DNA of 52,425 bases from the IMG/VR virus record IMGVR_UViG_3300025000_000136, positions 1-52,425 of that record. One strand, written 5' to 3'. The stretch comes from a virus. Below are positions 40,200-48,763 of this stretch, piece after piece (within the stretch, counting starts at the first letter, position 1; each line of letters starts with the position of its first letter). The notes beneath the pieces were generated by a model. It did not search any database, was not told the DNA's origin, and saw nothing but the letters and a program-made list of their open reading frames with translations. Both the position numbers and the translations under genes were made by a program.

Positions 40200-40536
40200 C
40201 AGTTTTTCTATTCCCCATTTCGCCTGGTGCTACTTTTCTATTTCTTGCCAATATTGTCAGGCCCATATCTATATGATGCTATCCCGTTTAGCCTGGATCA
40301 TCTTGTTTGCTGCATAACCTGCTCGCCTGGATTATCACGTAGCGAGTGGGAACAATCTTTTGCGTGCGTGACCTGCCTGGAGCTTGATGCCTCGGTTTCT
40401 CTGTAGTGAATTAGGGTTTCTATATAGAGTTACGAAAATAACACAATTTGAACTGCCTCCATTTAACTCCATCAACTAACTCACTTCAATTCAAGCAAAT
40501 TTGAACTGCCGTCAATTAGCACCACTCGCAAGTTTT

Positions 40537-40550
40537 GTTCACAAATGAAC
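40537..40550. repeat. palindrome GTTCACAAATGAAC (control region copy)
   Basis: Third copy of GTTCA-N4-TGAAC, preceded by GCAAGTTTT, a string also found beside the copy at 23665. It lies between the minus-strand promoters and the terminase promoter. Confidence 0.6.
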
Positions 40551-40734
40551 ACCAAGTAGGCTGGCGAAGTCAGTTAACATCATCCACCTCGGGAACAATT
40601 TTCAATTAGCAACCTTGCAACTTTGCAGCATAGAAACTGAACTAGCATCCTTATCAGTCAGGCGGCCTTCATATTATTGCCGGGCAACCAGAAGTGCCGG
40701 CATTTGGTGGAGATAGACGCTGAAAAAGGTCATC

Positions 40735-40743
40735 TGCTATAAT
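40735..40743 (+). promoter_or_regulatory. extended -10 promoter for late operon
   Basis: TGCTATAAT: a TGn extended -10 with a perfect TATAAT, about 120 bases before the terminase ATG. No good -35 is seen, typical of extended -10 or activator-dependent promoters. Confidence 0.5.
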
Positions 40744-40861
40744 TAAGGAATCATTCACTTTTTATTTGACCTTTCCCTAAGAATATGTTTCTATAAAGTA
40801 GGACACGTCCACCAGGTTCATACCATCCATCTTAACCGCTTCACCAGTCAGGACACCAGCT

Positions 40862-41566
40862 ATGCTCAAGGAGTTAAAAAGTCAGCATCGCAACATTATT
40901 CAAATGTCCTTTAATGGGTATTCGAATAACGAGATAGCTGAACGCCTTGGGATGGCTCATACGTCTGTATCTACAATTCTTCGTTCCCCTCTGGGGCAAG
41001 CCTACTTGAACGGCCTTCAAGACCGCGCACACGAAGCAACTCTTGATGTCCGCAAAAAGTTAGTCAGCCTCAATCGCGCTGCACTCGATACCTTCGAGCA
41101 CCTTCTCGACTCTAGGTCACGCAAAGTTGTGCCGGCCGCAGTTCAGTTCAATGCAGCAAAAGATGTGCTGGATCGCAATGGTTATAAGGCTCCAGATCGT
41201 CTGAGTGTTGACATGACTTTCCAGACCAAGACTGATGAAGAGCTAGATGCTGAAATTGCAGCAATCGAAGCCTCGATCGACAAAACTCACGGTAAAAATC
41301 TTCCAGAGATTAAGAAATCCTTAAAGTCTACTTTAACTGAATCAACTGCACAAACTCTCTCTTCCCCCAAACCTTTCACAGTTGTTCCAAGTTTTACGGA
41401 TTCCAAAATCGAGGATGACTTAACTCTGGAAGATTTATTCCCTGATGACAATGACCCGTCTTATCTGTTCAGCGAAACTGATTTTGAAGAACCCATCTTG
41501 GTGGAAGACCCAACTGTTCTGGAAGACCTATCTTTTGATCCATTCCACAATATCAAGAGGCCATAA
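40862..41566 (+). CDS. terminase small subunit
   Basis: 234 residues, AGGACACCAGCT before the ATG. Residues 5-45 form a helix-turn-helix (HRNIIQMSFNGYSNNEIAERLGMAHTSVSTIL) typical of small terminases that recognise packaging sites. A helical middle (ALDTFEHLLDSRSRKVVPAAVQF) and an acidic C-terminus follow. It overlaps the large subunit by TAATG. It is the first gene of the late operon. The family match is by motif and position. Confidence 0.85.
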   Translation: MLKELKSQHRNIIQMSFNGYSNNEIAERLGMAHTSVSTILRSPLGQAYLNGLQDRAHEATLDVRKKLVSLNRAALDTFEHLLDSRSRKVVPAAVQFNAAKDVLDRNGYKAPDRLSVDMTFQTKTDEELDAEIAAIEASIDKTHGKNLPEIKKSLKSTLTESTAQTLSSPKPFTVVPSFTDSKIEDDLTLEDLFPDDNDPSYLFSETDFEEPILVEDPTVLEDLSFDPFHNIKRP

Positions 41567-43035
41567 TGGTTGATCTGGCAACTCTTGATCGAGATCAAAA
41601 AGAGCAATACTTAAAACTTCTTCAGGCAAAGAATGTTCGGCTGCGCCAAAATAAGATAGCCCAATATTATCCCGAAGACGGTTTATTAAGTCGGCACGCT
41701 TACCCTAAGCACATGGCATTTTTTGCAGCCGGAAGTCAGTATTCTGAACGCTGCATTATGGCTGCAAACCGCGTGGGTAAGTCTGAAGGCATTGGAGCAT
41801 ATGAGACTACTCTGCATGCTACTGGTCGTTATCCAAGTTGGTGGGTTGGCAAGAGATTCACAAAGCCAATTACTGCCTGGGCTTGTGGAACGACCAGTAC
41901 GACTGCCAGAGACATAGTTCAGTTTAAACTCATTGGAAATCCCGAGGACTTCGGTACTGGCCTGATTCCAGAAAAATACATAATCAAAACTACTCCTAAA
42001 GCCGGCGGAGTTCCAAACGCAGTAGATACTATCCTTGTTAAGCACATCTCTGGTGGCATATCCAGAATTAAGATCAAATCTTATGCTGAAGGCCGGAAGT
42101 CATTCGAAGGTACTGAGCAAGATTTGATTTGGCTGGACGAAGAATGTCCGATGCCGATCTATACTGAATGTATCACCAGGACCATGACTACGAACGGTCT
42201 AATCATGCTGACCTTCACGCCACTAGAGGGACTAACTGATACTGTTCTTCAGTTCATGCCAAATGGAAAGATAGAAGATGTTCAAGACGGCAGCAAGTAT
42301 CTAATCCAGGCGACTTGGGATGATGCACCACATCTAACCACTGAACAGAAGGAAAAACTCTGGGCAGCCTTACCACCTCATCAACGTGATGCCAGGTCGA
42401 AAGGCGTTCCCCAGTTAGGGGCTGGAGCAATTTATCCAATCCTAGAATCGAACATAACTGTCGAAGACTTTCCCATTCCAGATCATTGGCTCCGCTGCTA
42501 TGCGTTGGATGTAGGATGGAAAAAGACTGCCTGTCTTTGGGCAGCAACTGATCCGACCAGTCAGATAACTTATTTGTATTCCGAATATTATCAGGGCCAG
42601 CAAGAACCAATCATCCATGCTGATGGAATCAAGGCCAGGGGAGTATGGATTCCCGGTGTGATTGATTCAGCTGCACATGGCCGTTCGCAAGAAGATGGCA
42701 AGCAGCTTTATGAGATTTACACTACGCTGGGGCTTGACATTGAAAATGCCAACAAATCAATCGAAGCTGGCTTATATCTTGTTTGGCAAATGCTTAGTAC
42801 CAACAGACTAAAGGTGTTTGGTTCGCTGGTTAATTGGTTTTCAGAGTTTAGGATTTACAGGCGGGATGAGAACGGGCAGATTGTTAAGGACCGGGACCAT
42901 CTCATGGACTGCATGAGATATTTGGTTATGTCTGGATTAAAGCGAGCAATCGCCAAGCCGTACTGGGAATTTGCAGCGTGGGAAGAATCTGAGCTGTACA
43001 GTCAGCAAGAAACAAACCTTGTTACAGGATACTAA
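41566..43035 (+). CDS. terminase large subunit
   Basis: 489 residues. The ATPase has AANRVGKS (Walker A, ~64-71) and LIWLDEECP (Walker B, ~187-195), followed by the LTFTPLEG coupling motif. The nuclease domain has YALDVGWKKTA (~310), GVIDSAAHGR and DRDHLMDCMRYL near the C-terminus, with three acidic metal ligands. It cuts concatemers and pumps DNA into the prohead. The length is normal. A small hairpin (43041-43053) follows. Confidence 0.93.
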   Translation: MVDLATLDRDQKEQYLKLLQAKNVRLRQNKIAQYYPEDGLLSRHAYPKHMAFFAAGSQYSERCIMAANRVGKSEGIGAYETTLHATGRYPSWWVGKRFTKPITAWACGTTSTTARDIVQFKLIGNPEDFGTGLIPEKYIIKTTPKAGGVPNAVDTILVKHISGGISRIKIKSYAEGRKSFEGTEQDLIWLDEECPMPIYTECITRTMTTNGLIMLTFTPLEGLTDTVLQFMPNGKIEDVQDGSKYLIQATWDDAPHLTTEQKEKLWAALPPHQRDARSKGVPQLGAGAIYPILESNITVEDFPIPDHWLRCYALDVGWKKTACLWAATDPTSQITYLYSEYYQGQQEPIIHADGIKARGVWIPGVIDSAAHGRSQEDGKQLYEIYTTLGLDIENANKSIEAGLYLVWQMLSTNRLKVFGSLVNWFSEFRIYRRDENGQIVKDRDHLMDCMRYLVMSGLKRAIAKPYWEFAAWEESELYSQQETNLVTGY

Positions 43036-43040
43036 AGATA

Positions 43041-43053
43041 CCGACGAAGTCGG
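43041..43053 (+). terminator. small hairpin after terminase
   Basis: 5-bp stem CCGAC-GAA-GTCGG, followed 10 bases later by TTTT. A weak terminator or mRNA processing signal. Confidence 0.35.
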
Positions 43054-43091
43054 CTACACGTAGTTTTAATTCTAGCATATTGATTATAAAA

Positions 43092-43322
43092 ATGAGAGCA
43101 AAATTAAAGATTGATTCAATTGTTAGACATGCTACATGTGAAGAGATTCTTTTTTCTGCTGTATGTGCAGCTAAGTTTCCTTCAGATGGCACTGATGAGA
43201 ATAATTCATTTGCAAAGTGGACTCCCTCAGCAAGTCTTAAAATGATGATTACAAATCCAGATCTCATTGGAACTTTTAATCCTGGGCAGGAATTCTATCT
43301 TGATTTTACTTCTTGTAAATAA
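43092..43322 (+). CDS. small conserved phage protein between terminase and portal
   Basis: 76 residues from the ATG at 43092; a TTG at 43080 in the same frame is less likely. The ribosome site is unclear. The sequence RAKLKIDSIVRH, then DENNSFAKWTPSASLKM and NPGQEFYLDFT, matches a small phage family of unknown role, probably a beta-barrel structural or accessory protein. AT-rich compared with the neighbours. Confidence 0.6.
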   Translation: MRAKLKIDSIVRHATCEEILFSAVCAAKFPSDGTDENNSFAKWTPSASLKMMITNPDLIGTFNPGQEFYLDFTSCK

Positions 43323-43334
43323 GAGATATTAAGC

Positions 43335-45545
43335 ATGGCAACTAATTACGAATTTCCTGTAGAGGAACTTGTTAATCCTGGCAATCCAGCGACGCCGATG
43401 GCGAATGCAATAGTTGCTACCCAAGCAGCGCAGCTGCCTGCACGTACGGGCGCTACTCTTCCTGATGATGAAATCACTTCTCTAAGTGGCGAAGTTCCAT
43501 TCTGGGCAACTGAAGAGCCGGTCGAAGACATCATTGCTCCCATATCATCTGATCCAGTTGTAACTGCCCTGGTTGAAAAGGAAGCTCTGCGTGCAGAAGC
43601 AGTTGTACTGATCACAAATCTGGCAGATAAGCAGCCTAAGGAAGTTCTTGCAGATCTGACGACTAAAGTACTTGAAGGTTACAAGATCGATCTGGCTAGC
43701 CGTTCTGAGTGGGAAAAGCTCAATGAGCAAATCATAGACTTGGCAAAGTTGCTAGTAAAGAAGAAAGTCTATGCAGGCGAAGTTGTTGCGAATGTTAAGT
43801 ATCCGCTAATCATTAATGCCTGTATCCAGTTTGCTGCTCGCGCATATCCTGAGCTTATCAAAGGTAACGAAGTTGTCAAGGGCAAGGTAGTAGGGACTGA
43901 TCCAGACAATCTTAAGTTCGACAAGGCTCAGCGAATTTCTCGATTCATGTCTTTTCAGCTTCTGTCAATGATGGAAGATTGGGAAGAGGGAGTTGATCAG
44001 CTGCTCTTTACCTTGCCTGCAATTGGTTGCGTGTTCAAAAAGTCTTACTTTGATTCGATTGAAAGGAAGTCAGTATCGCAGATAGTCTTTGCAGATGATT
44101 TGGTTGTAAATTATTTTGCTGAATCACTAGAGCGGGCTCCACGAGTTACTCACAAGATCTATTTGTACCATAACGAAATTGTTGAGAGGATCAACTCTGG
44201 AGTGTTCATCAAGTTTGATGTTGCAGAACTTGGACAGGCTACCAGCGATAAGACTGCCGATGTAGATGATGACACGCCACATTTGTTTCTAGAACAACAT
44301 CGTTGGTATGATCTGGATGGTGATGGGTATCAAGAACCGTATGTAGTTACCATTCATGAACAATCACAGAAACTCGTTCGCATCTCACCTCGATTTGCCA
44401 CAGATGGCATTATTCGCAAGTCTGATGAAGCTGGCGTAGTTGATCCGAACGGACCGATTGTTAAGATCATTCCTGAACAGTACTTTACGCGATTCTTGTT
44501 CATGCCAGCCATTGATGGAGGCTTCTATGGCATGGGCTTTGGCTCTCTTCTGATGAGCAGCAACTCCGCCATAAACACAGTTATTAATCAGTTGCTTGAT
44601 GCAGGGACATTATCAAATCGTCAATCTGGCTTCCTAGGAAGAGGTCTTAAGCTCGGACGGGGCAAATCAATTCAAGTTAAGTCTGGAGAATGGAAGCCGG
44701 TCGATGCTACTGGAGATGATCTGCGCAAGAACATCTTTCCCATGCCAGTGCGTGAGCCAAGTAATGTTTTGTTCCAATTGCTTGGCTTGCTGATCGAAAG
44801 TGGTAAAGAACTCGCCGGGATGACAGAGATTCTTGCTGGCAACTCTCCTGGTGCGAATGTTCCGGCTGAGTCAGTTCTTGCCTTAATTGAACAAGGATTG
44901 CAAGTCTATAGTGCTATTCACAAGCGGCTGTACCGTAGCCAGTATAAAGAGTTCATAAAGTTACGGAGGCTGAATGCTCTTTATTTAGACCAGATGACGT
45001 ATGGTGCTGTACTGGATGATCAGGCAGCAATTGTTCAGGCTGACTTTTCTAGTGCAGACTTTGATGTGGTGCCAGTTGCTGATCCGAACAGCACCACAAT
45101 GATGCAAAGGTTGCTCAAGGCTAAGGCCATGCTAGAGTTGAGGGGCCAAGGATTAAATGATCAAGAGATCTTACGAAGTTATTTACTGGCGTTAGACATT
45201 GAAGATGTTGAAAGATTCATGCCGAGTGAAGATCAATCTGATCCGGAAGAAGAACTGACGGTTCAGAAGCTCCAGGCGGAGATAGCAGAACTGAATGCGA
45301 AGATTGAAAAGTTAGGTGCAGAAACTCAGAAGATATTGGCAGAAGTGCCAAAGGTTCAGATCGAGCAAGAAGAAACAATTGCAGGTATGCAGAATGATGC
45401 GGTTAAGCTGGCTCTTCAGGATAAGCAAATCTCTGGGCAACTTGAACTTGGACGAAGTCAGCAATCGCTAGGTAAGGCGCCTGGTGGACTGAAAGAATCT
45501 ACGATGAAGCGCGAATATGGAATGAGGAGTAATAATCAAGAGTAA
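43335..45545 (+). CDS. portal protein (P22-like)
   Basis: 736 residues, AGAGATATTAAGC leader. A long N-terminal linker is followed by the portal core. The region FFMPAIDGGFYGMGFG-like (about residues 385-415: RFLFMPAIDGGFYGMGFGSLL), the wing and stem helices (RSQYKEFIKLRRLNALYLDQ) and a C-terminal coiled coil (LQAEIAELNAKIEKLGAETQKI) fit P22-type portals, which are long with a helical barrel. It forms the dodecameric ring for DNA passage and tail attachment. Large-size portals are common in podoviruses. Confidence 0.88.
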   Translation: MATNYEFPVEELVNPGNPATPMANAIVATQAAQLPARTGATLPDDEITSLSGEVPFWATEEPVEDIIAPISSDPVVTALVEKEALRAEAVVLITNLADKQPKEVLADLTTKVLEGYKIDLASRSEWEKLNEQIIDLAKLLVKKKVYAGEVVANVKYPLIINACIQFAARAYPELIKGNEVVKGKVVGTDPDNLKFDKAQRISRFMSFQLLSMMEDWEEGVDQLLFTLPAIGCVFKKSYFDSIERKSVSQIVFADDLVVNYFAESLERAPRVTHKIYLYHNEIVERINSGVFIKFDVAELGQATSDKTADVDDDTPHLFLEQHRWYDLDGDGYQEPYVVTIHEQSQKLVRISPRFATDGIIRKSDEAGVVDPNGPIVKIIPEQYFTRFLFMPAIDGGFYGMGFGSLLMSSNSAINTVINQLLDAGTLSNRQSGFLGRGLKLGRGKSIQVKSGEWKPVDATGDDLRKNIFPMPVREPSNVLFQLLGLLIESGKELAGMTEILAGNSPGANVPAESVLALIEQGLQVYSAIHKRLYRSQYKEFIKLRRLNALYLDQMTYGAVLDDQAAIVQADFSSADFDVVPVADPNSTTMMQRLLKAKAMLELRGQGLNDQEILRSYLLALDIEDVERFMPSEDQSDPEEELTVQKLQAEIAELNAKIEKLGAETQKILAEVPKVQIEQEETIAGMQNDAVKLALQDKQISGQLELGRSQQSLGKAPGGLKESTMKREYGMRSNNQE

Positions 45546-45552
45546 TAATCAA
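45527..45552 (+). repeat. 13-bp tandem duplication at the portal stop codon
   Basis: GAGTAATAATCAA occurs twice in direct succession (45527-45539, 45540-45552). The second copy holds the portal stop TAA. It looks like a recent slippage duplication that reshaped the gene end and the leader of the next gene. Confidence 0.6.
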
Positions 45553-45562
45553 GGAGATTAAA

Positions 45563-45856
45563 ATGGACTTCGGAGATGCTATAAGAGCTGCCAAGCAGGG
45601 CAAAAAGATTGCAAGATCTAAATGGAATGGAAAGAATATGTTTGTAGTATATATGGAACCTATGCAGCTTCCTCCATTTAATACACAAGGAACTGCTCGT
45701 AAGGTCAATGATCGGACTGCAAAATTCATTGGCGAGGATAAGCCACTTAATTGTCAGCCTTACTTTGCAATGTATAATGCTCAGGAAGAATGGATTCCTG
45801 GTTGGGTAGCTTCTCAATCTGATATGCTTGATGAAGATTGGTTTATTGTTGATTAA
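45563..45856 (+). CDS. Tad2-like DUF2829 protein (candidate anti-Thoeris)
   Basis: 97 residues, CAAGGAGATTAAA leader. MDFGDAIRAAKQGKKIARSKWNGKNMF, then PYFAMYNAQEEWIPGWVASQSDMLDEDWF, matches the DUF2829 pattern (FGxAIxAxKxGxxVxRxxWNGKxM ... WxxSQxDxLxxDW). DUF2829 includes Tad2, which sequesters gcADPR signals of Thoeris defence. It has ~10 extra residues in the middle loop compared with the 89-residue SPO1 Tad2. Embedded in the head operon, so expressed late or from a local promoter. Confidence 0.85.
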   Translation: MDFGDAIRAAKQGKKIARSKWNGKNMFVVYMEPMQLPPFNTQGTARKVNDRTAKFIGEDKPLNCQPYFAMYNAQEEWIPGWVASQSDMLDEDWFIVD

Positions 45857-45867
45857 GGAGTACTAAT

Positions 45868-46035
45868 ATGGACGAGTTGGAAAAAAAGAAGAAAGGTGCA
45901 TTTTCTTTCTTGCGTGCAATCGGTTTGGGTAAAAACAAGAAAGACACTCCAGATAAGAATGTGTTCTACGCAGGCAATGTAACAACAAATGCTAATAAGC
46001 GAAAGAAGATGTTGGATGAGGCAGCAGGGAAATAG
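45868..46035 (+). CDS. small basic late protein
   Basis: 55 residues (starts MDELEKKKKGAFSF), with TTAAGGAGTACTAAT upstream. Lys-rich at both ends, with an amphipathic helix in between. It lies between the Tad2-like gene and a helical gene. Unknown; possibly a minor head component. Confidence 0.6.
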   Translation: MDELEKKKKGAFSFLRAIGLGKNKKDTPDKNVFYAGNVTTNANKRKKMLDEAAGK

Positions 46036-46057
46036 AGCAACTTAAAAGGATAACCAA

Positions 46058-46312
46058 ATGATTTCAGCAGAACAATTCCAAGAATGGAAAAATCATCCAG
46101 TGACGAAAGAATTATTTGTAGAACTTAAAAAGACTAAGCAATCAATAATTGATCAACTTGCTAATGGCAATAGCATAGGTGCAGATGCACAGGCAACGCA
46201 TGGATTTACTAGCCGAGCAGTTGGCCAAATAGATGGCCTTAATCAGATTTTGAATATTTCGTTTGAAGGTGATTCTGTAGCTAGCGAAGTTGACGAACGA
46301 AGCGGTTACTAA
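46058..46312 (+). CDS. small conserved-type head-operon protein
   Basis: 84 residues, AAAAGGATAACCAA leader. It is helical (EQFQEWKNHPVTKELFVELKKTKQSIIDQL) with a TSRAVGQIDGLNQIL segment, a combination seen in small proteins of several podovirus head operons. Function unknown, possibly an assembly factor. Confidence 0.55.
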   Translation: MISAEQFQEWKNHPVTKELFVELKKTKQSIIDQLANGNSIGADAQATHGFTSRAVGQIDGLNQILNISFEGDSVASEVDERSGY

Positions 46313-46348
46313 GGTAACTGATAATAATTATTTAAAAGGGTAATAATT

Positions 46349-46681
46349 ATGAGCACAGACATTATGGATATTAATCAATCTGGCATTCTTCCAACTGGCG
46401 GGCACTTGTTGGTACTTCCTGAGAAAGTAGAAGAGAAAACGAAAGGTGGGATCATTATTCCAGAGTCTACTCGGGAAAAGGAACAGCAGGCAGCTACGAT
46501 AGGCAAGTTGATTGCTATCGGACCTACGGCTTGGAAAGACCTCGATGATGGTTCTGCCTGGGCAGAGGCCGGAGATAAGATTAGTTATTCTCGATATGCT
46601 GGCGTGACCATGACTGGCAAGGATGATGAATCTTATGTATTGATTAATGACAATGATGTTTTGGCTCGGTTACTCTTTTAA
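46349..46681 (+). CDS. GroES-like co-chaperonin (Cpn10)
   Basis: 110 residues, AAAAGGGTAATAATT leader. Cpn10 marks are clear: ILPTGGHLLVLPEKVEEKTKGG, then IIIPESTREKEQQAATIGKLIAIGP, GDKISYSRYAG and LINDNDVLARLL. The mobile loop (EKTKGGIIIP) that binds GroEL is present. T4 gp31 and other phage GroES homologues form cages for capsid folding; the position next to scaffold and capsid fits that. No GroEL is seen, so the host GroEL would be used. Confidence 0.92.
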   Translation: MSTDIMDINQSGILPTGGHLLVLPEKVEEKTKGGIIIPESTREKEQQAATIGKLIAIGPTAWKDLDDGSAWAEAGDKISYSRYAGVTMTGKDDESYVLINDNDVLARLLF

Positions 46682-46693
46682 ATAGGTGTTATT

Positions 46694-47653
46694 ATGTCCG
46701 AAGAATTTGTACAAGACATTATTGCGAGTGCAGAGAATAAAAGTTCTTCTACAGAAGCAACAGATCTCATTAGCACGCTTACTAATGCTGCTATTGATTC
46801 CGCTGTTGTGGCAGCTAAATCTGGTGATGACGGATCTTCCAATCAAACCAAAACCCCTAACGGTAATGCTGATTCCGGTCAATCCAAATCTACGCCATCT
46901 GTAGAAGAACTTGCTGCACAACTTGGTTGGAGAGCTGACCATGTGGGTGAAGACGCTGTTGATGCTGCCACGTATATTCTGAGATCGAAAGATATTCAGA
47001 AGTCCATGAGTAAGCATAACAAGGACCTGAAAGAGAACCTGAGCACAGTTCAGGCATCTATTAATGCACTCAAAGAACACAATGAAAGGGTGTATCAAGC
47101 TGATGTAAAACGTCTCCAAGGTGAGATCGCTGCTCTTAAGAAGGAACGCAAATCTGCAATTGAGCTGGCTGATGTAGATAAGGTCGAAGAGCTGGATGCC
47201 CAGATTGAAGAGAAGCAAAAAGATATTGCTGCTCCAAAAATGGATACAGGTTCCAAGCCTGATGAGGTTGTCAATCCGGTGTTTGATGAATGGATTCAGG
47301 ACAACCAATGGTATTTGGAAGATCCTGAGATGGCGCAGTTCGCTGATAGTGTGGCACAGAATTATGTAGGTGCTCCGCTGGAAAGGATCTACTCAGTTGT
47401 GCGGCAGAAAGTTCAGGAGATTTTTCCAGAGAAGTTTAGTTCACCTCAGTCTGCTACGGTTGCTAAGGTGGCAAGTAAGCCCATTGGACCGGTATCTCCA
47501 GTTGATAAAGGATCAAATGGTAAAGGTTCAGCCTCTACTTTTACTAAGGCCGATCTTACACCAGATCAGGTTAGTATAATGAATCAATTTGTTCGCGGAG
47601 GCATTATGACCGAAGAACAATACATTAATGATATTGCAAGAATGCAAGAATAA
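46694..47653 (+). CDS. scaffolding protein candidate
   Basis: 319 residues, AATAGGTGTTATT leader. The N-terminus is Ser/Thr/Asn-rich and acidic; residues ~95-180 form a charged coiled coil (KHNKDLKENLSTVQASINALK); the C-terminus ends in a Lys-containing helix-loop (SASTFTKADLTPDQVSIMNQF). Coiled coil, charge, and position just before capsid genes match head scaffolds such as P22 gp8. It should leave or degrade during maturation. Confidence 0.7.
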   Translation: MSEEFVQDIIASAENKSSSTEATDLISTLTNAAIDSAVVAAKSGDDGSSNQTKTPNGNADSGQSKSTPSVEELAAQLGWRADHVGEDAVDAATYILRSKDIQKSMSKHNKDLKENLSTVQASINALKEHNERVYQADVKRLQGEIAALKKERKSAIELADVDKVEELDAQIEEKQKDIAAPKMDTGSKPDEVVNPVFDEWIQDNQWYLEDPEMAQFADSVAQNYVGAPLERIYSVVRQKVQEIFPEKFSSPQSATVAKVASKPIGPVSPVDKGSNGKGSASTFTKADLTPDQVSIMNQFVRGGIMTEEQYINDIARMQE

Positions 47654-47668
47654 GAATTGGAGATTAGT

Positions 47669-48085
47669 ATGTCTGAGCAAAATACAACCAATAGTACATC
47701 TAAGCCTGTGGAACAAGTCCGCAAAAGAATTCCTCTTGGATCACGTAACATTTTGACTGCACCGCAAAAGCCGGGATTCGTGCGCCGGTTTGTGAATGAT
47801 ACTGGAGATCGAGTTCAGATGTTCAAGGATGCTGGATGGAACGCTGTTGACGATGGATCACCTGTTGGGGATGCTAAGTTGGGAAGGCCGACCAATATTG
47901 GGAGTGCTTCCAATCCTCATGTGGGTGGTGGTAAAAGGGCAGTTCTAATGGAGATTCCAGAAGAGATTTATGAGGCAGACCGCGCCGAATCACAAGCCAA
48001 GATTAGTGCCGTAGAAAGTCAGATTAAGCGAAACTCTCGTAGCGAGGGTAAAGATGGTTTGTCAGGAAGTGTGACAATTTCGTAA
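47669..48085 (+). CDS. head-operon structural or assembly protein
   Basis: 138 residues, starting at the ATG preceded by GGAGATTAGT; a TTG at 47657 was rejected. RKRIPLGSRNILTAPQKPGFVRRFVND followed by VQMFKDAGWNAV is a segment found in podovirus head genes. Basic, with a C-terminal Ala/Glu helix. It lies between scaffold and a decoration-type gene; its exact role is unknown. Confidence 0.6.
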   Translation: MSEQNTTNSTSKPVEQVRKRIPLGSRNILTAPQKPGFVRRFVNDTGDRVQMFKDAGWNAVDDGSPVGDAKLGRPTNIGSASNPHVGGGKRAVLMEIPEEIYEADRAESQAKISAVESQIKRNSRSEGKDGLSGSVTIS

Positions 48086-48115
48086 AATTTAAATCTTTTT
48101 TGTTGAGGTAAAGAT

Positions 48116-48712
48116 ATGGCTAATACAGATACTCCTTTCGGCTTTAAGCCGGTTAAGCATTTGAATGGTTCTCCTTGGAATGGCAAGATAAGTGTTTATT
48201 ATATTCCCGCTACTGATAACGTAGCAACTTTTGTTGGTGATGCGGTTAAGGGTGCCGGGTCTGCTGATGCTACTGGCAAGTATCCGACTGTAACTCAGGC
48301 TACTGCTGGTGCAGCTGTGCGAGGTGTAGTAATTGGTTTCGGAGATAATCCGTATGTAATGAATCATCCGGATACACCGAATCGCACTTATCGCCCGGCA
48401 TCTACGGCAATGTATGCATTTGTGGTGGATGATCCTCAGGTTATCTTTGAAGTGCAGGAAGACAGCGATGCAAACTCTATCACTGCTGCAATGGTTGGTC
48501 TTTCGACGAACTTTGTAGTTGGCACTGGTTCGACTGTAACTGGTAAGTCTGCGATGGAGCTTGATTCCAGCGATACTGCAACTGACACTACTGGAAATTG
48601 TCGAATTCTGCGCTTGGCTAACCGGGAAGATAATGATCTTGGTGATTATGCCAAGTGGGAAATTCTTTTCGGCGAGCATGAACTTGGTCTTACCATTTCG
48701 ACTGATGTTTAA
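48116..48712 (+). CDS. head decoration-type structural protein
   Basis: 198 residues, TTGAGGTAAAGAT leader. It is beta-rich (DTPFGFKPVKHLNGSPW, ATFVGDAVKGAGSAD, RTYRPASTAMYAFVVDDPQVIFEVQED). This order and style are typical of small head decoration or cement proteins placed just before the major capsid gene in podoviruses. No clear domain name; inferred from position. Confidence 0.6.
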   Translation: MANTDTPFGFKPVKHLNGSPWNGKISVYYIPATDNVATFVGDAVKGAGSADATGKYPTVTQATAGAAVRGVVIGFGDNPYVMNHPDTPNRTYRPASTAMYAFVVDDPQVIFEVQEDSDANSITAAMVGLSTNFVVGTGSTVTGKSAMELDSSDTATDTTGNCRILRLANREDNDLGDYAKWEILFGEHELGLTISTDV

Positions 48713-48763
48713 TTAGTTGAACATTAACTATAACTATTTAATCATCATTTAAAGGAGCTTATA

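Larger units (their letters stand above)
40051..40861. other. divergent early/late control region
   Basis: 810 bases without a supported gene between the minus-strand early block and the + strand terminase operon. Contents: two minus-strand promoters, a + strand extended -10, the palindrome at 40537, a direct repeat of AATTTGAACTGCC (~40446 and ~40499) and small stems. Open + strand frames here (for example 40071-40406) lack ribosome sites and look non-coding. Confidence 0.5.

Noticed and set aside
40071-40406. 111-codon + strand open frame before the terminase gene
   Set aside because: No ribosome site, Leu/Ser/Phe-rich translation, and it is antisense to two strong minus-strand promoters.
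40760-40800. TTGACC with TATAAA as a late promoter
   Set aside because: The spacing is 20 bp, too long for sigma70; the extended -10 at 40735 is a better candidate.
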